In this document: positions 1 through 7,399 of the stretch, piece by piece
How positions within the stretch are numbered: the first letter of the stretch is position 1
Layout: each line of letters opens with the position of its first letter
Source of the DNA: Cyclobacteriaceae bacterium
Lineage (GTDB): Bacteria; Bacteroidota; Bacteroidia; Cytophagales; Cyclobacteriaceae
Length of the DNA stretch: 16,391 nt
Direction: 5' to 3'
Assembly: GCA_025358195.1 (NCBI GenBank)
Contig: JANYKP010000319.1
Coordinates: 1 to 16,391, forward strand
Made by a program: the position numbers and the translations under genes
Notes under the pieces: model-generated
The model's database searches: none
What the model was told of the DNA's origin: nothing
Seen by the model: only the letters and a program-made list of their open reading frames with translations

Positions 1-835
1 CGTGGAGAAAAATTTCAAAGAAGGCAAAATATCGTTGCCGATGGGAATGGAGAATGGCGCACCCGTGGGCAATGACATTAAGAATGTAAAATATTTTTAC
101 GATCGGGGCATTCGTTATATCACACTTACACACGGCAAGGACAACCAGATTTGCGATTCCTCCTATGATACCACACACACCTGGCATGGCCTGAGCCCCT
201 TTGGTCGGGAGGTGGTAAAAGAGATGAACCGTGTCGGAATTATGGTTGACATCTCACACGTGGATGACAGCACGTTTTATCAGGTAATGCGCATGACAAA
301 AGTGCCCTGCATTGCGTCACATTCCTCTTGCCGGTACTTCACACCTGCCTTCAAACGAAACATGAGCGACGACATGATTAAGAAGCTTGGTGCGAACGGC
401 GGCGTTATTCAAATCAACTTTGGATCTACTTTCCTGGATTCAACCGTTGCAAAACAAAATGATGAAAACAGAAAAAAAATTCAATCAATCCTGGCTGATA
501 AAAACCTAAAAATTACTGACTCACTTGCCAAGCCTATTCTCGACCAATTCAAAAAAGACAATCCCTCTTTGTATGCTGATGTTGAGACCGTCGCAAACCA
601 TATCGATCATGTTGTAAAACTGGCAGGTATTGACCATGTAGGAATTGGCTCAGACTATGACGGCGTTGGCGACAGTCTGCCAACCGGCCTCAAGGATGTG
701 TCACAATATCCAAACCTGATTTACGTACTGCTCAAGCGTGGCTATACAGAGACGGACATTGAGAAGATCTGTTCGGGGAATGTTTTTCGGGTGTGGAGGA
801 AGGTGGCAGGGGAAGCCCTAAAAGTCAAAAGCTAA
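1..835 (+). CDS. Membrane dipeptidase (peptidase family M19), 5' end missing
   Basis: Zinc-dependent M19 (renal/membrane dipeptidase) family, which hydrolyses dipeptides, often including D-amino-acid or dehydro-dipeptides. The reading frame is open from the left edge. About 278 codons are visible while family members have roughly 350-420, so the N-terminal part with the first zinc motif (HxD) and any signal peptide lies outside the window. The GTG at position 2 is not a credible start. Counting from that codon, visible family motifs are the bridging Glu in MGMENG (E17), RYITLTH (38-44), the zinc His in VDISH (H86), the His in ASHSSCR (H107, R111), and GIGSDYDG (215-221) near the C-terminus, followed by the usual SGNVFRVW end. 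All expected C-terminal metal and substrate residues are present, so the enzyme looks intact where visible. The last codons and the stop lie inside a repeat tract (see the repeat entry at 818-838). The next gene starts 33 bases downstream on the same strand. Confidence 0.93.
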   Translation, partial: VEKNFKEGKISLPMGMENGAPVGNDIKNVKYFYDRGIRYITLTHGKDNQICDSSYDTTHTWHGLSPFGREVVKEMNRVGIMVDISHVDDSTFYQVMRMTKVPCIASHSSCRYFTPAFKRNMSDDMIKKLGANGGVIQINFGSTFLDSTVAKQNDENRKKIQSILADKNLKITDSLAKPILDQFKKDNPSLYADVETVANHIDHVVKLAGIDHVGIGSDYDGVGDSLPTGLKDVSQYPNLIYVLLKRGYTETDIEKICSGNVFRVWRKVAGEALKVKS

Positions 836-838
836 AAG
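818..838. repeat. GCTTTTAG-type repeat tract overlapping the dipeptidase 3' end
   Basis: Read on the minus strand this stretch is GCTTTTAGCTTTTGACTTTT plus one more A, a run of short CTTTTAG/CTTTTGA units. The same kind of tract occurs on the plus strand around 14055-14090. It encodes the last residues and stop of the dipeptidase, so the repeat appears to have landed at, or replaced, the original 3' end of the gene. Confidence 0.55.
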
Positions 839-868
839 CGAGCAATTCAACAATAAATTTCCATTTCC

Positions 869-1825
869 TTGCGCGAAGCTGCCTTTATCCAACGAAATCG
901 CCCACGCTGGGAAGCATTTGAAAAAATTGTCAACCAGCCACAAGTAGCGCAGCCCGATCACCTGGCAGAACTTTTTATTCAGATTACGGATGACCTTTCC
1001 TTCGCACGGACACAATATCCAACGAGTCGTACCACCCACTATCTGAACGCACTTGCCAGTAAAATACATCTGGAAATTTATAAGAATAAACGGGAAGAGG
1101 CCAGTCGTTTTATCGCCTTCTGGAAAACCGAATTGCCGGCAGTGCTCTATGAAGCGCGCAAGCCATTGTTCTATGCTTTCACTATTTTCATAATTGCTGG
1201 CGTTATGGGGGCTGTGTCTGCTGCATTTGACGATACGTTTGTGCGGCTGATACTCGGTGATCATTACGTAAACATGACGCTTGAAAATATCAAGTCGGGG
1301 AACCCCACAAAAATATATTCCTCCTATGATGAGACAACCATGTTCTTCATGATTGCCTGGAATAACATCATCGTATCATTCATGACGTTTATGTACGGAG
1401 TCTTTTTGTCGATGGGCACTGGTTTCTACTTATTCTACAACGGGTTGATGGTGGGCACCTTCATTACCTTTTTTTACCGCGAACAGCAGCTAGCACAGGC
1501 CTTCCCGGTGATCATGCTGCACGGCACAATTGAACTGTCGTCCATTGTAATCGCGGGGGCGGCTGGCTTCCTGATGGGAAACAGTCTCTTGTTCCCCGGA
1601 ACTTACTCACGCTTTGACTCTTTCAAGATGGGTGCGCTGAAAGGAATGAAAGTCGTAATAGGGCTTGTCCCTTTCTTTATCCTGGCGGCTTTCATCGAAG
1701 GAGCTATCACCCGCTATGCCTTCATGCATTGGAGTCTTAAGACCCTGATCATCGGCTTGTCGGCAGTGTTAATGATTTATTACTTTGTCGTTTACCCTTA
1801 CCGGCTGCGCCATGGAAAACTTTAA
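869..1825 (+). CDS. SpoIIM-like (DUF95) integral membrane protein
   Basis: A 318-residue membrane protein of the stage II sporulation protein M family. In non-sporulating Bacteroidota this family has no established role, and nothing here suggests sporulation. The N-terminal ~95 residues are soluble and begin MREAAFIQRN, the usual opening of these proteins. Membrane segments lie at about 100-120, 158-200, 212-240, 262-280 and 291-308. Family hallmarks visible are NNIIVSF (165-171), the LHGTIELSSIVIAGAAG block (217-233) and the FIEG motif (275-278). The start is a TTG at 869. An in-frame TAA at 854 leaves no ATG or GTG upstream, and the TTG fits the family N-terminus. No Shine-Dalgarno sequence is visible. 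A TAAATTTC at 854-861 is one base from the Bacteroidota -7 consensus, too weak to call a promoter. The gene overlaps the next one by 14 bases, so the two are probably translationally coupled and belong to the MoxR/DUF58 cluster. Confidence 0.88.
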   Translation: MREAAFIQRNRPRWEAFEKIVNQPQVAQPDHLAELFIQITDDLSFARTQYPTSRTTHYLNALASKIHLEIYKNKREEASRFIAFWKTELPAVLYEARKPLFYAFTIFIIAGVMGAVSAAFDDTFVRLILGDHYVNMTLENIKSGNPTKIYSSYDETTMFFMIAWNNIIVSFMTFMYGVFLSMGTGFYLFYNGLMVGTFITFFYREQQLAQAFPVIMLHGTIELSSIVIAGAAGFLMGNSLLFPGTYSRFDSFKMGALKGMKVVIGLVPFFILAAFIEGAITRYAFMHWSLKTLIIGLSAVLMIYYFVVYPYRLRHGKL

Positions 1826-2792
1826 GATCATTGAATTCCACAAAACCCGCGATTTCAGCAACAAGCTGAACACCACCTTTGCCTTTGTCAAACAGAATTT
1901 TAAAGCCTTGTCGAAAAGCATACTGTACATTGCAGGCCCGCCCGTGCTGGTTGCCAGCTTGCTGCTCAGCACGTTCATGGGTGATATTTTCAAGCTCGCC
2001 TTTGGAGCCGCCGGTAATCCGGAAGCTTTGCAACGCTATTTTCTATCCGTGAATTTTTGGTTACAAGTGATTCTAATGTTTGTTTTTATGATGGTCAGCT
2101 ATGTGGCCATCATTGCCACGACCAATAATTACCTGATTTTGTATAGCGAACAAAAATCGAATGCTATTGATGTCAACGATGTGTGGGTACGTGTGCGTGA
2201 AACATTGGGCATGTATTTTATTACAACCCTGTTGTTTGGTTTGCTGGCCACGGTTGCCTATATGCTAATGATCATCCCAATCTTCGTACTGGGGGCCATT
2301 TCACCATTTCTCATTTTTTTTGGAGTTATTCTCCTGATCGTTGGTATTATGTACTTCGCGGTGGGCGCTTCGTTGGTTTATGCCATTCGGGCATTCGAAA
2401 AGAAAGGGTTCTTTCAAGCGATCACCCGATCATTTTATCTTGTTCGGGGAAAATGGTGGAGTACGTTTGGCCTGCTTTTAATCCTCTCCTTGCTCGTGGG
2501 CGTAATTTCTTACGTGTTTTCAATCCCCGCCTCCATCTTACAGGGTATATCGATGCTTCATAACGTAAAATCGGGTGATCTGAATGCGCCTTCAGGAATA
2601 ATAGGAACGATCGTCTTTGTCCTTCATTCGTTGGCTTATATTAGCCAGTTACTCCTTTACTTATTGCCCACCGTTGGGTTAGCCTTCCAATACTTCAACC
2701 TGGTAGAAATGAAAGAAGCGAAGGGCCTGATGAGTGATATTGAATCGTTCGGTCAAGCTCCGTCAGCAACTGCGAAAGACGAGAGTTACTAA
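1812..2792 (+). CDS. Polytopic membrane protein of the MoxR/DUF58 cluster
   Basis: A 326-residue protein that I recognise only by context. The soluble N-terminus (MENFKIIEFHKTRDFSNK) is followed by about six hydrophobic segments near residues 38-60, 80-105, 136-160, 162-190, 220-245 and 264-300, ending in a short polar tail. The phrase FFQAITRSFYLVRGKWWSTFGLLL resembles the repeated membrane segment seen in DUF4013 or glycerophosphodiester-phosphodiesterase membrane-domain proteins. That is a loose resemblance and no catalytic residue can be named. The ATG at 1812 is chosen over an upstream ATG at 1785 because the nine extra codons lie inside the preceding gene and MENFKIIEFHKTRDF is a natural beginning. 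It overlaps the SpoIIM-like gene by 14 bases and is followed after 8 bases by the DUF4129 gene. Co-occurrence with SpoIIM-like, DUF4129 and MoxR proteins suggests it is part of the membrane portion of the same system (inference). Confidence 0.8.
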   Translation: MENFKIIEFHKTRDFSNKLNTTFAFVKQNFKALSKSILYIAGPPVLVASLLLSTFMGDIFKLAFGAAGNPEALQRYFLSVNFWLQVILMFVFMMVSYVAIIATTNNYLILYSEQKSNAIDVNDVWVRVRETLGMYFITTLLFGLLATVAYMLMIIPIFVLGAISPFLIFFGVILLIVGIMYFAVGASLVYAIRAFEKKGFFQAITRSFYLVRGKWWSTFGLLLILSLLVGVISYVFSIPASILQGISMLHNVKSGDLNAPSGIIGTIVFVLHSLAYISQLLLYLLPTVGLAFQYFNLVEMKEAKGLMSDIESFGQAPSATAKDESY

Positions 2793-2800
2793 TCAGTCAC

Positions 2801-3562
2801 ATGCGTTCCTTTTTCGCGCTCGTTTTTCTTTCAGCAATAAGTTTTGTTGCCTTTGGTCAGGATAGCCCAGCCTTGGCGGCAACCGATTCAATTATAGGAT
2901 CAAAGGCTTTTAATAATGGCAAGTCGCCTGTGCTGGCTGATTCATCCAGAATTCAACGACGATCGTTTGATTCGACCAAGGTTGATCAGCTCCGGAACGA
3001 TGCCGACTTTGATTATAAGCAACCTCCTTCTGTGGCCGAGAGTCTTTGGGACCGCTTGATCCTGTGGCTCGACCAGCTGTTTGGATGGATATTCCGCAAT
3101 GCCGTTACCACTAATTGGGGACGCCTGTTGTTGTACACGCTTGGACTTGGCGTATTGATTGTTATCGTTATGATGCTCCTGAAAGTGGATGCGTTGCGGG
3201 TATTCTATTCCGGTGCGGATAAAGGCTCGTTAAATTATCAAGCCTTCCAGGAGAATATTCATGAAATGGATTTTGAAAAACTTATCCGGGAAGCATTGGA
3301 AAAAAAAGAATATCGCCTCGCCGTGCGACTGACGTTTCTGTACTCACTCAAATTGCTTTCCGACAAGCACCACCTCGACTGGCGACCCGGCAAGACCAAT
3401 CATGACTACCTGGATGAACTTGGAGACGGTGAACTTAAAACCGGGTTTAATGAACTGAGTTTTTACTTTGACTATGCCTGGTACGGAGATTTTACGGTGA
3501 ATGAAAATACGTACCAGCGCGTTCAGGTGATTTTTAACGACTGGAGAAAAAAAATAGCATGA
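2801..3562 (+). CDS. DUF4129 domain protein, exported and membrane-anchored
   Basis: A 253-residue protein with a signal peptide (1-19, AFGQ at the likely cleavage site), a polar low-complexity extracytoplasmic part (20-105), one strong transmembrane helix (about 108-128, LLLYTLGLGVLIVIVMMLLK) and a cytoplasmic C-terminal DUF4129 domain (about 155-250). The domain shows the family's YRLAVRLTFLYSLKLLSD helix, the DWRPGKTNHDYLDEL segment and the closing FDYAWYGDF block. The function of DUF4129 is unknown. It is often encoded with MoxR ATPases, DUF58 proteins and transglutaminase-like proteins, and no transglutaminase is present here. The stop overlaps the start of the next gene as ATGA (3559-3562), which implies translational coupling. 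Confidence 0.85.
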   Translation: MRSFFALVFLSAISFVAFGQDSPALAATDSIIGSKAFNNGKSPVLADSSRIQRRSFDSTKVDQLRNDADFDYKQPPSVAESLWDRLILWLDQLFGWIFRNAVTTNWGRLLLYTLGLGVLIVIVMMLLKVDALRVFYSGADKGSLNYQAFQENIHEMDFEKLIREALEKKEYRLAVRLTFLYSLKLLSDKHHLDWRPGKTNHDYLDELGDGELKTGFNELSFYFDYAWYGDFTVNENTYQRVQVIFNDWRKKIA

Positions 3563-4761
3563 GACGGGATTGGAAATACATCCTGTACCTATCACTTGCC
3601 TTTGGTTTGTTCCTGGCGGTAAAGCTGATGGAGCCCCGACAATATGACTGGACACCCACCTATGCCGTCGAAGATAAAAATCCATTCGGAGCATATGTAT
3701 TAAACGAATTGCTTCCAGATTTATTCAAAGGAAAAAAAGTCACGATCTCAAACCGAACGATCTATGAGCTGAAGGACAGCTTAAAAGATGGTGAAAGCAT
3801 GATCATTCTTACCCATTCATTCAGAAGTGAAAAAGAGGATACGGAGATATTGCTTCAACACGTTGCGAAAGGTGCTTCGGTTTTTATCGGTGCAGAATCA
3901 TTTCATGGAAAACTGGCCGACACGCTCAAATTGGCAACGTATGATTATTTTTTCAGAGACGGAATCCAGGAGCAGCGAAAGGACACGTCTTACCTTGCTT
4001 TTGTCAACCCACGATTTGATACGCTGCATCATTTTATTTTCAAGCGTGACAACATTCATAATTATTTTGGAACGTTTGATAGCACCCGTACCACTGTTAT
4101 TGCCAAAAATGATTTGAATCAACCGGTAACTATTCGCACGACGTGGGGAAAGGGTAGCTTCATCCTTACCTGCGTGCCGCTTGCGTTCACCAACATCTAC
4201 GCGCTCAAAAGTGACAATCACGAGTTTGTGGCAGCATCACTTTCGTTTCTACCGAAAACCGATGTGCATTGGACTGAATTCTACAGCGTCGGAAGAATGG
4301 AGGCAAGCACACCCCTGCGGTTTATTCTCACAAACCCTCCGTTGACGTGGGCCTATTACATTACCCTGATTTCGTTACTACTATTCATGATATTTGAAGC
4401 CAAGCGCAAGCAACGAATCATACCCATTATCCCGCCACTGGAAAATACATCGCTTGAATTTGTAGGTACGATCGGCAATTTGTATTACCAGCGAAGGGAT
4501 CATAAAAACATTGCCGGGAAAAAAATAATTTTCTTTTTTGATCAAGTGCGTACGCGCTATCGTTTAAACCCGAATGCACCGGATGAAAATTTTGTGTCCT
4601 TACTGGCAAAAAAAGCAGGTAAGAATGAAAAACACGTGCGGCAGTTGTTTGAGATGATCGGGCAAGTACAAAAACAAACTTCCATCAAAAAAGAAGATCT
4701 GATTGAATTGAATACATTGATAGAAAAATTTACCCGGCTGTCCAATAAGACTGCTGATTAA
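3559..4761 (+). CDS. DUF4350 domain protein, membrane-bound
   Basis: A 400-residue protein with an N-terminal membrane anchor (about 7-23), an extracytoplasmic domain of about 240 residues, a second membrane helix (about 264-280) and a cytoplasmic C-terminal region of about 120 charged residues. The DUF4350 part starts with YDWTPTYAVEDKNPFGAYVL (29-48) and continues through MIILTHSF and GASVFIGAESF. It has the overall look of a glutamine-amidotransferase-like fold without an obvious catalytic triad, as is usual in this family. The C-terminal region includes NLYYQRRDHKNIAGKKI (307-323), a conserved helix in these proteins. It is coupled to the DUF4129 gene by a 4-base overlap. Downstream, 137 bases including a CGCAAA palindrome array separate it from moxR. 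Probable role: membrane partner of the MoxR ATPase (inference from conserved neighbourhood). Confidence 0.82.
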   Translation: MRRDWKYILYLSLAFGLFLAVKLMEPRQYDWTPTYAVEDKNPFGAYVLNELLPDLFKGKKVTISNRTIYELKDSLKDGESMIILTHSFRSEKEDTEILLQHVAKGASVFIGAESFHGKLADTLKLATYDYFFRDGIQEQRKDTSYLAFVNPRFDTLHHFIFKRDNIHNYFGTFDSTRTTVIAKNDLNQPVTIRTTWGKGSFILTCVPLAFTNIYALKSDNHEFVAASLSFLPKTDVHWTEFYSVGRMEASTPLRFILTNPPLTWAYYITLISLLLFMIFEAKRKQRIIPIIPPLENTSLEFVGTIGNLYYQRRDHKNIAGKKIIFFFDQVRTRYRLNPNAPDENFVSLLAKKAGKNEKHVRQLFEMIGQVQKQTSIKKEDLIELNTLIEKFTRLSNKTAD

Positions 4762-4782
4762 TAAAGAGAAAATAGAATTTGT

Positions 4783-4860
4783 CTTTGCGTATTTTGCGTC
4801 TTCTTTGCGAGAACCCTTTCACGCAAAGGCCGCGAAGTTTTTCGCAAAGAGATCGCAAAG
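4783..4860. repeat. CGCAAA palindromic repeat array between DUF4350 and moxR
   Basis: Three TTTGCG units (4784-4789, 4793-4798, 4804-4809) are followed by three CGCAAA units in the opposite sense (4822-4827, 4843-4848, 4854-4859). The whole stretch can fold into a branched hairpin. It splits an otherwise tight gene cluster and lies entirely between stop and start codons. It looks like a dispersed extragenic palindrome and not like a rho-independent terminator, because there is no T-run after the stem. Confidence 0.7.
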
Positions 4861-4898
4861 GTGCCAATCAATGATGAGTAAAAAAATTTTGAAAAACT

Positions 4899-5876
4899 AT
4901 GGCTGAGAACATTTTTGAAAATCGCCTCGACCTGAGCGGACTGTTGCAGAACGTAAAGCAAGTGCGGGAAGAGATTGGTAAAGTGATTGTCGGTCAGGAG
5001 GCCATGATCGATTTACTGCTCACGGCCCTCCTGGCGGATGGTCATGTTCTGATTGAAGGCGTTCCCGGCGTAGCAAAGACCCTCACCGCCAAATTGCTGG
5101 CGCGGGTCATCTCAGTCGACTTCTCCCGGATCCAGTTCACACCGGACCTGATGCCATCGGATGTGCTGGGCACCTCGGTCTTCAACATGAAAAGTTCTGA
5201 GTTTGAATTCAAGGCCGGGCCGATCTTTTCAAATATCGTGCTGATCGATGAGATCAACCGCGCTCCAGCCAAAACACAAGCCGCCCTCTTTGAAGTAATG
5301 GAAGAACGTCAGGTAACGGTGGATGGACATACCTATAAAATGAAAAGCCCATACCTCGTTGTAGCCACTCAAAATCCAATCGAGCATGAAGGCACCTATC
5401 GTTTGCCGGAAGCACAACTGGATCGTTTTCTCTTCAAAATTTTGGTTGGTTATCCTAATCTTGATCAGGAAGTAAACATTATATCGCGCCAACACAACCG
5501 CAAATCACAACTGGCTACCGAGGAAGTGCGCCCAGTCCTTTCTGCTGAAAATCTTCATGTCTTTCGTCAACTGGCCCAATCGGTGCATCTGGAAGAAAAC
5601 CTGATGAAGTACATCGCGCAGCTCATTCATGAAACGCGCAACAACCCCATGCTTTTTTTGGGCGCGTCTCCCCGAGCTTCAGTGGCCATACTAAATTCCT
5701 CAAAAGCGTATGCCGTTCTTCAAGCACGCGACTTCGTAACTCCTGAAGATATCAAGACAGTAGCGCTTCCCGTCCTGCGTCATCGCATTATGTTAAATCC
5801 AGACAAGGAAATGGAGGGGATCTCGGCAGATGAGGTGGTGAGGCAGATTGTTGATAAGGTTGAGGTGCCGCGATAG
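4899..5876 (+). CDS. moxR: MoxR family AAA+ ATPase
   Basis: A 325-residue MoxR-type AAA+ ATPase, a cytoplasmic chaperone-like ATPase that typically acts on VWA- or DUF58-containing partners. Visible motifs are VGQ near 31, Walker A GVPGVAKT (54-61), Walker B IVLIDEINRAP (113-123), the MoxR signature EVMEERQVTVDG (132-143), sensor 1 ATQNP (156-160), the arginine-finger region YRLPEAQLDRFLF (167-179) and sensor 2 GASPRA (255-260). Length and motifs are complete. The ATG at 4899 gives the usual MoxR start length; no Shine-Dalgarno sequence is seen. The gene is flanked by repeat arrays on both sides, so its expression relative to the upstream membrane genes could differ from a simple operon. The DUF4129 and DUF58 company is reminiscent of the TM0930-like branch of MoxR proteins (from memory of MoxR classification, not tested). 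Confidence 0.95.
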   Translation: MAENIFENRLDLSGLLQNVKQVREEIGKVIVGQEAMIDLLLTALLADGHVLIEGVPGVAKTLTAKLLARVISVDFSRIQFTPDLMPSDVLGTSVFNMKSSEFEFKAGPIFSNIVLIDEINRAPAKTQAALFEVMEERQVTVDGHTYKMKSPYLVVATQNPIEHEGTYRLPEAQLDRFLFKILVGYPNLDQEVNIISRQHNRKSQLATEEVRPVLSAENLHVFRQLAQSVHLEENLMKYIAQLIHETRNNPMLFLGASPRASVAILNSSKAYAVLQARDFVTPEDIKTVALPVLRHRIMLNPDKEMEGISADEVVRQIVDKVEVPR

Positions 5877-6055
5877 GTGGTGATCGGTGATCAGGTGATC
5901 GGTAATCGGGTAATTGGTAAGAGGTAATCAGGTAATCGGTAAGAGGTAATCGGTTTTGGGCTGACATCAATTCGCGCAAAACAAACTCCTTAAAATATGG
6001 AATATGTGAAAAGTTCTGGGCACCGGTTACCAATCACTGATTACCGATTACCAAA
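5877..6055. repeat. GGTAATCGG repeat array with inverted arm
   Basis: Directly after the moxR stop comes a degenerate tandem array of GGTAATC/GGTGATC units (GGTAATC at 5901, 5923, 5931 and 5944), spanning about 5877-5954. After about 70 bases of unrelated sequence, the opposite-sense units GGTTACC (6025-6031), GATTACC (6039-6045) and GATTACC (6046-6052) follow. The two arms can pair into a long imperfect hairpin occupying almost all of the moxR-DUF58 gap. It has no T-run and does not look like a terminator. Confidence 0.7.
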
Positions 6056-6067
6056 ATACGCACACTA

Positions 6068-7399
6068 ATGAAGTTCCTCCGCAATCTATACCTCACCAAT
6101 CGCTTCTTCATTGCCAGCGGAACCCTGGTGATTATTTTTATTTTATCGTTTGTACTGGGGGTCGGTATCCTTGTTCCTCAAATCCTGCTTTATTTTCTTC
6201 TCGCACTCACCCTCTCTGACTGTTTACTTTTATTCCGTGTAAAGAGGGGCATGAATGGCCAACGTTTTGCTCCCGACCGGCTTTCCAATGGGGATGAGAA
6301 TGACATCCGGATCGAGCTGGAGAATTTTTATTCCTTTCCGGTCTCGTTAAGGGTTTTTGATGAACTGCCTCATCAGTTTCAGCGAAGGGATCTCGAATTT
6401 AATATTGATATGACTCCCGGAGAAAATAAAGTAATCCGTTATCAGCTTCGTCCCACGCGACGCGGTGAGTATTCATTCGGGGCGGTGAATGTGGTGGCAA
6501 GTTCTCCATTGAAATTTTTATCCAGACGGTTTCGTTTCTCCAGCGACAAGATGGTGCCGGTCTATCCTTCGTATTTACAGATGCACAAATATGAGCTGCT
6601 TGCCATTAACAACCGGCTTACTCAGTTGGGTATAAAAAAAATTCGGAAGATTGGTCAGAACCAGGAATTTGAACTCATCAAAGAGTACGTAAGTGGAGAT
6701 GACATCCGTACGATCAACTGGAAAGCCACCGCCCGCAAATCGCGGCTGATGGTGAACCAATATCAAGATGAACGGTCACAACAGGTATATTCGCTCATCG
6801 ACAAGGGGCGCGTGATGCAGATGCCGTTCAACGGGCTGAGTCTCCTCGACTATGCCATCAATGCCTGCCTGGTCATTTCCAATATTGCCATAAAGAAATT
6901 TGACAAAGCGGGGCTACTCACGTTTCAGGATAAGATTGGCACCCTGCTTCCGGCCAGTAGAAAGAATAACCAAATGGCCGTGATTCAGGAAATACTGTAC
7001 CATCAAAAAACTGCTTTTCGCGAATCTGATTTTTCGCGACTGCACGCCCACATTCACAGCAAGATCACCCAACGAAGCCTGCTGTTGCTCTTCACCAACT
7101 TTGAAAGTCTTTTTGCCATGGAGCGGCAATTGCCCTACCTGAAAAGTCTCTCGCACCGTCATTTACTAGTGGTCATCTTTTTTGAAAACACCGAAATGAA
7201 ATCGCTGCTGGAAGAACCCGCCAATACCATAAAAAAGATTTACTATAAGGCGATTGCTGAAAAATTCAGCTATGACAAAAAATTAATTGTGAAAGAACTG
7301 AATCGGAACGGGATTCAGACCGTGCTCACGACGCCTGAGGGGCTTACGATTAATACGATTAATAAATATTTGGAGTTGAAGGCAAGGAATTTAATTTAG
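6068..7399 (+). CDS. DUF58 domain protein, MoxR partner
   Basis: A 443-residue DUF58 protein. Two hydrophobic segments at the N-terminus (about 12-34 and 36-56) anchor it in the membrane. A beta-rich region (about 64-165) follows, then the DUF58 core with the highly conserved FELIKEYVSGDDIRTINWKA (201-220) and ARKSRLMVNQYQDER stretches. The DUF58 part is related to VWA folds; the position of the usual aspartate is LIDKGRVM (243-250), and the full DxSxS metal site of true VWA domains is not seen. DUF58 genes nearly always neighbour moxR and the two products are thought to work together. The ATG at 6068 follows the repeat array at once. No terminator is evident after the stop, and the next 540 bases have no gene. 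Confidence 0.92.
   Translation: MKFLRNLYLTNRFFIASGTLVIIFILSFVLGVGILVPQILLYFLLALTLSDCLLLFRVKRGMNGQRFAPDRLSNGDENDIRIELENFYSFPVSLRVFDELPHQFQRRDLEFNIDMTPGENKVIRYQLRPTRRGEYSFGAVNVVASSPLKFLSRRFRFSSDKMVPVYPSYLQMHKYELLAINNRLTQLGIKKIRKIGQNQEFELIKEYVSGDDIRTINWKATARKSRLMVNQYQDERSQQVYSLIDKGRVMQMPFNGLSLLDYAINACLVISNIAIKKFDKAGLLTFQDKIGTLLPASRKNNQMAVIQEILYHQKTAFRESDFSRLHAHIHSKITQRSLLLLFTNFESLFAMERQLPYLKSLSHRHLLVVIFFENTEMKSLLEEPANTIKKIYYKAIAEKFSYDKKLIVKELNRNGIQTVLTTPEGLTINTINKYLELKARNLI

Noticed and set aside
818..1264. 148-codon minus-strand open frame opposite the SpoIIM-like gene
   Set aside because: The plus-strand frame has a recognisable family, membrane segments and tight operon context; the minus-strand translation has none.
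4871..4906. 12-codon frame starting ATGATG just before and overlapping the moxR start, as a leader peptide
   Set aside because: No regulatory codon run, hairpin pair or conserved feature supports a leader peptide; such a short frame is expected by chance.
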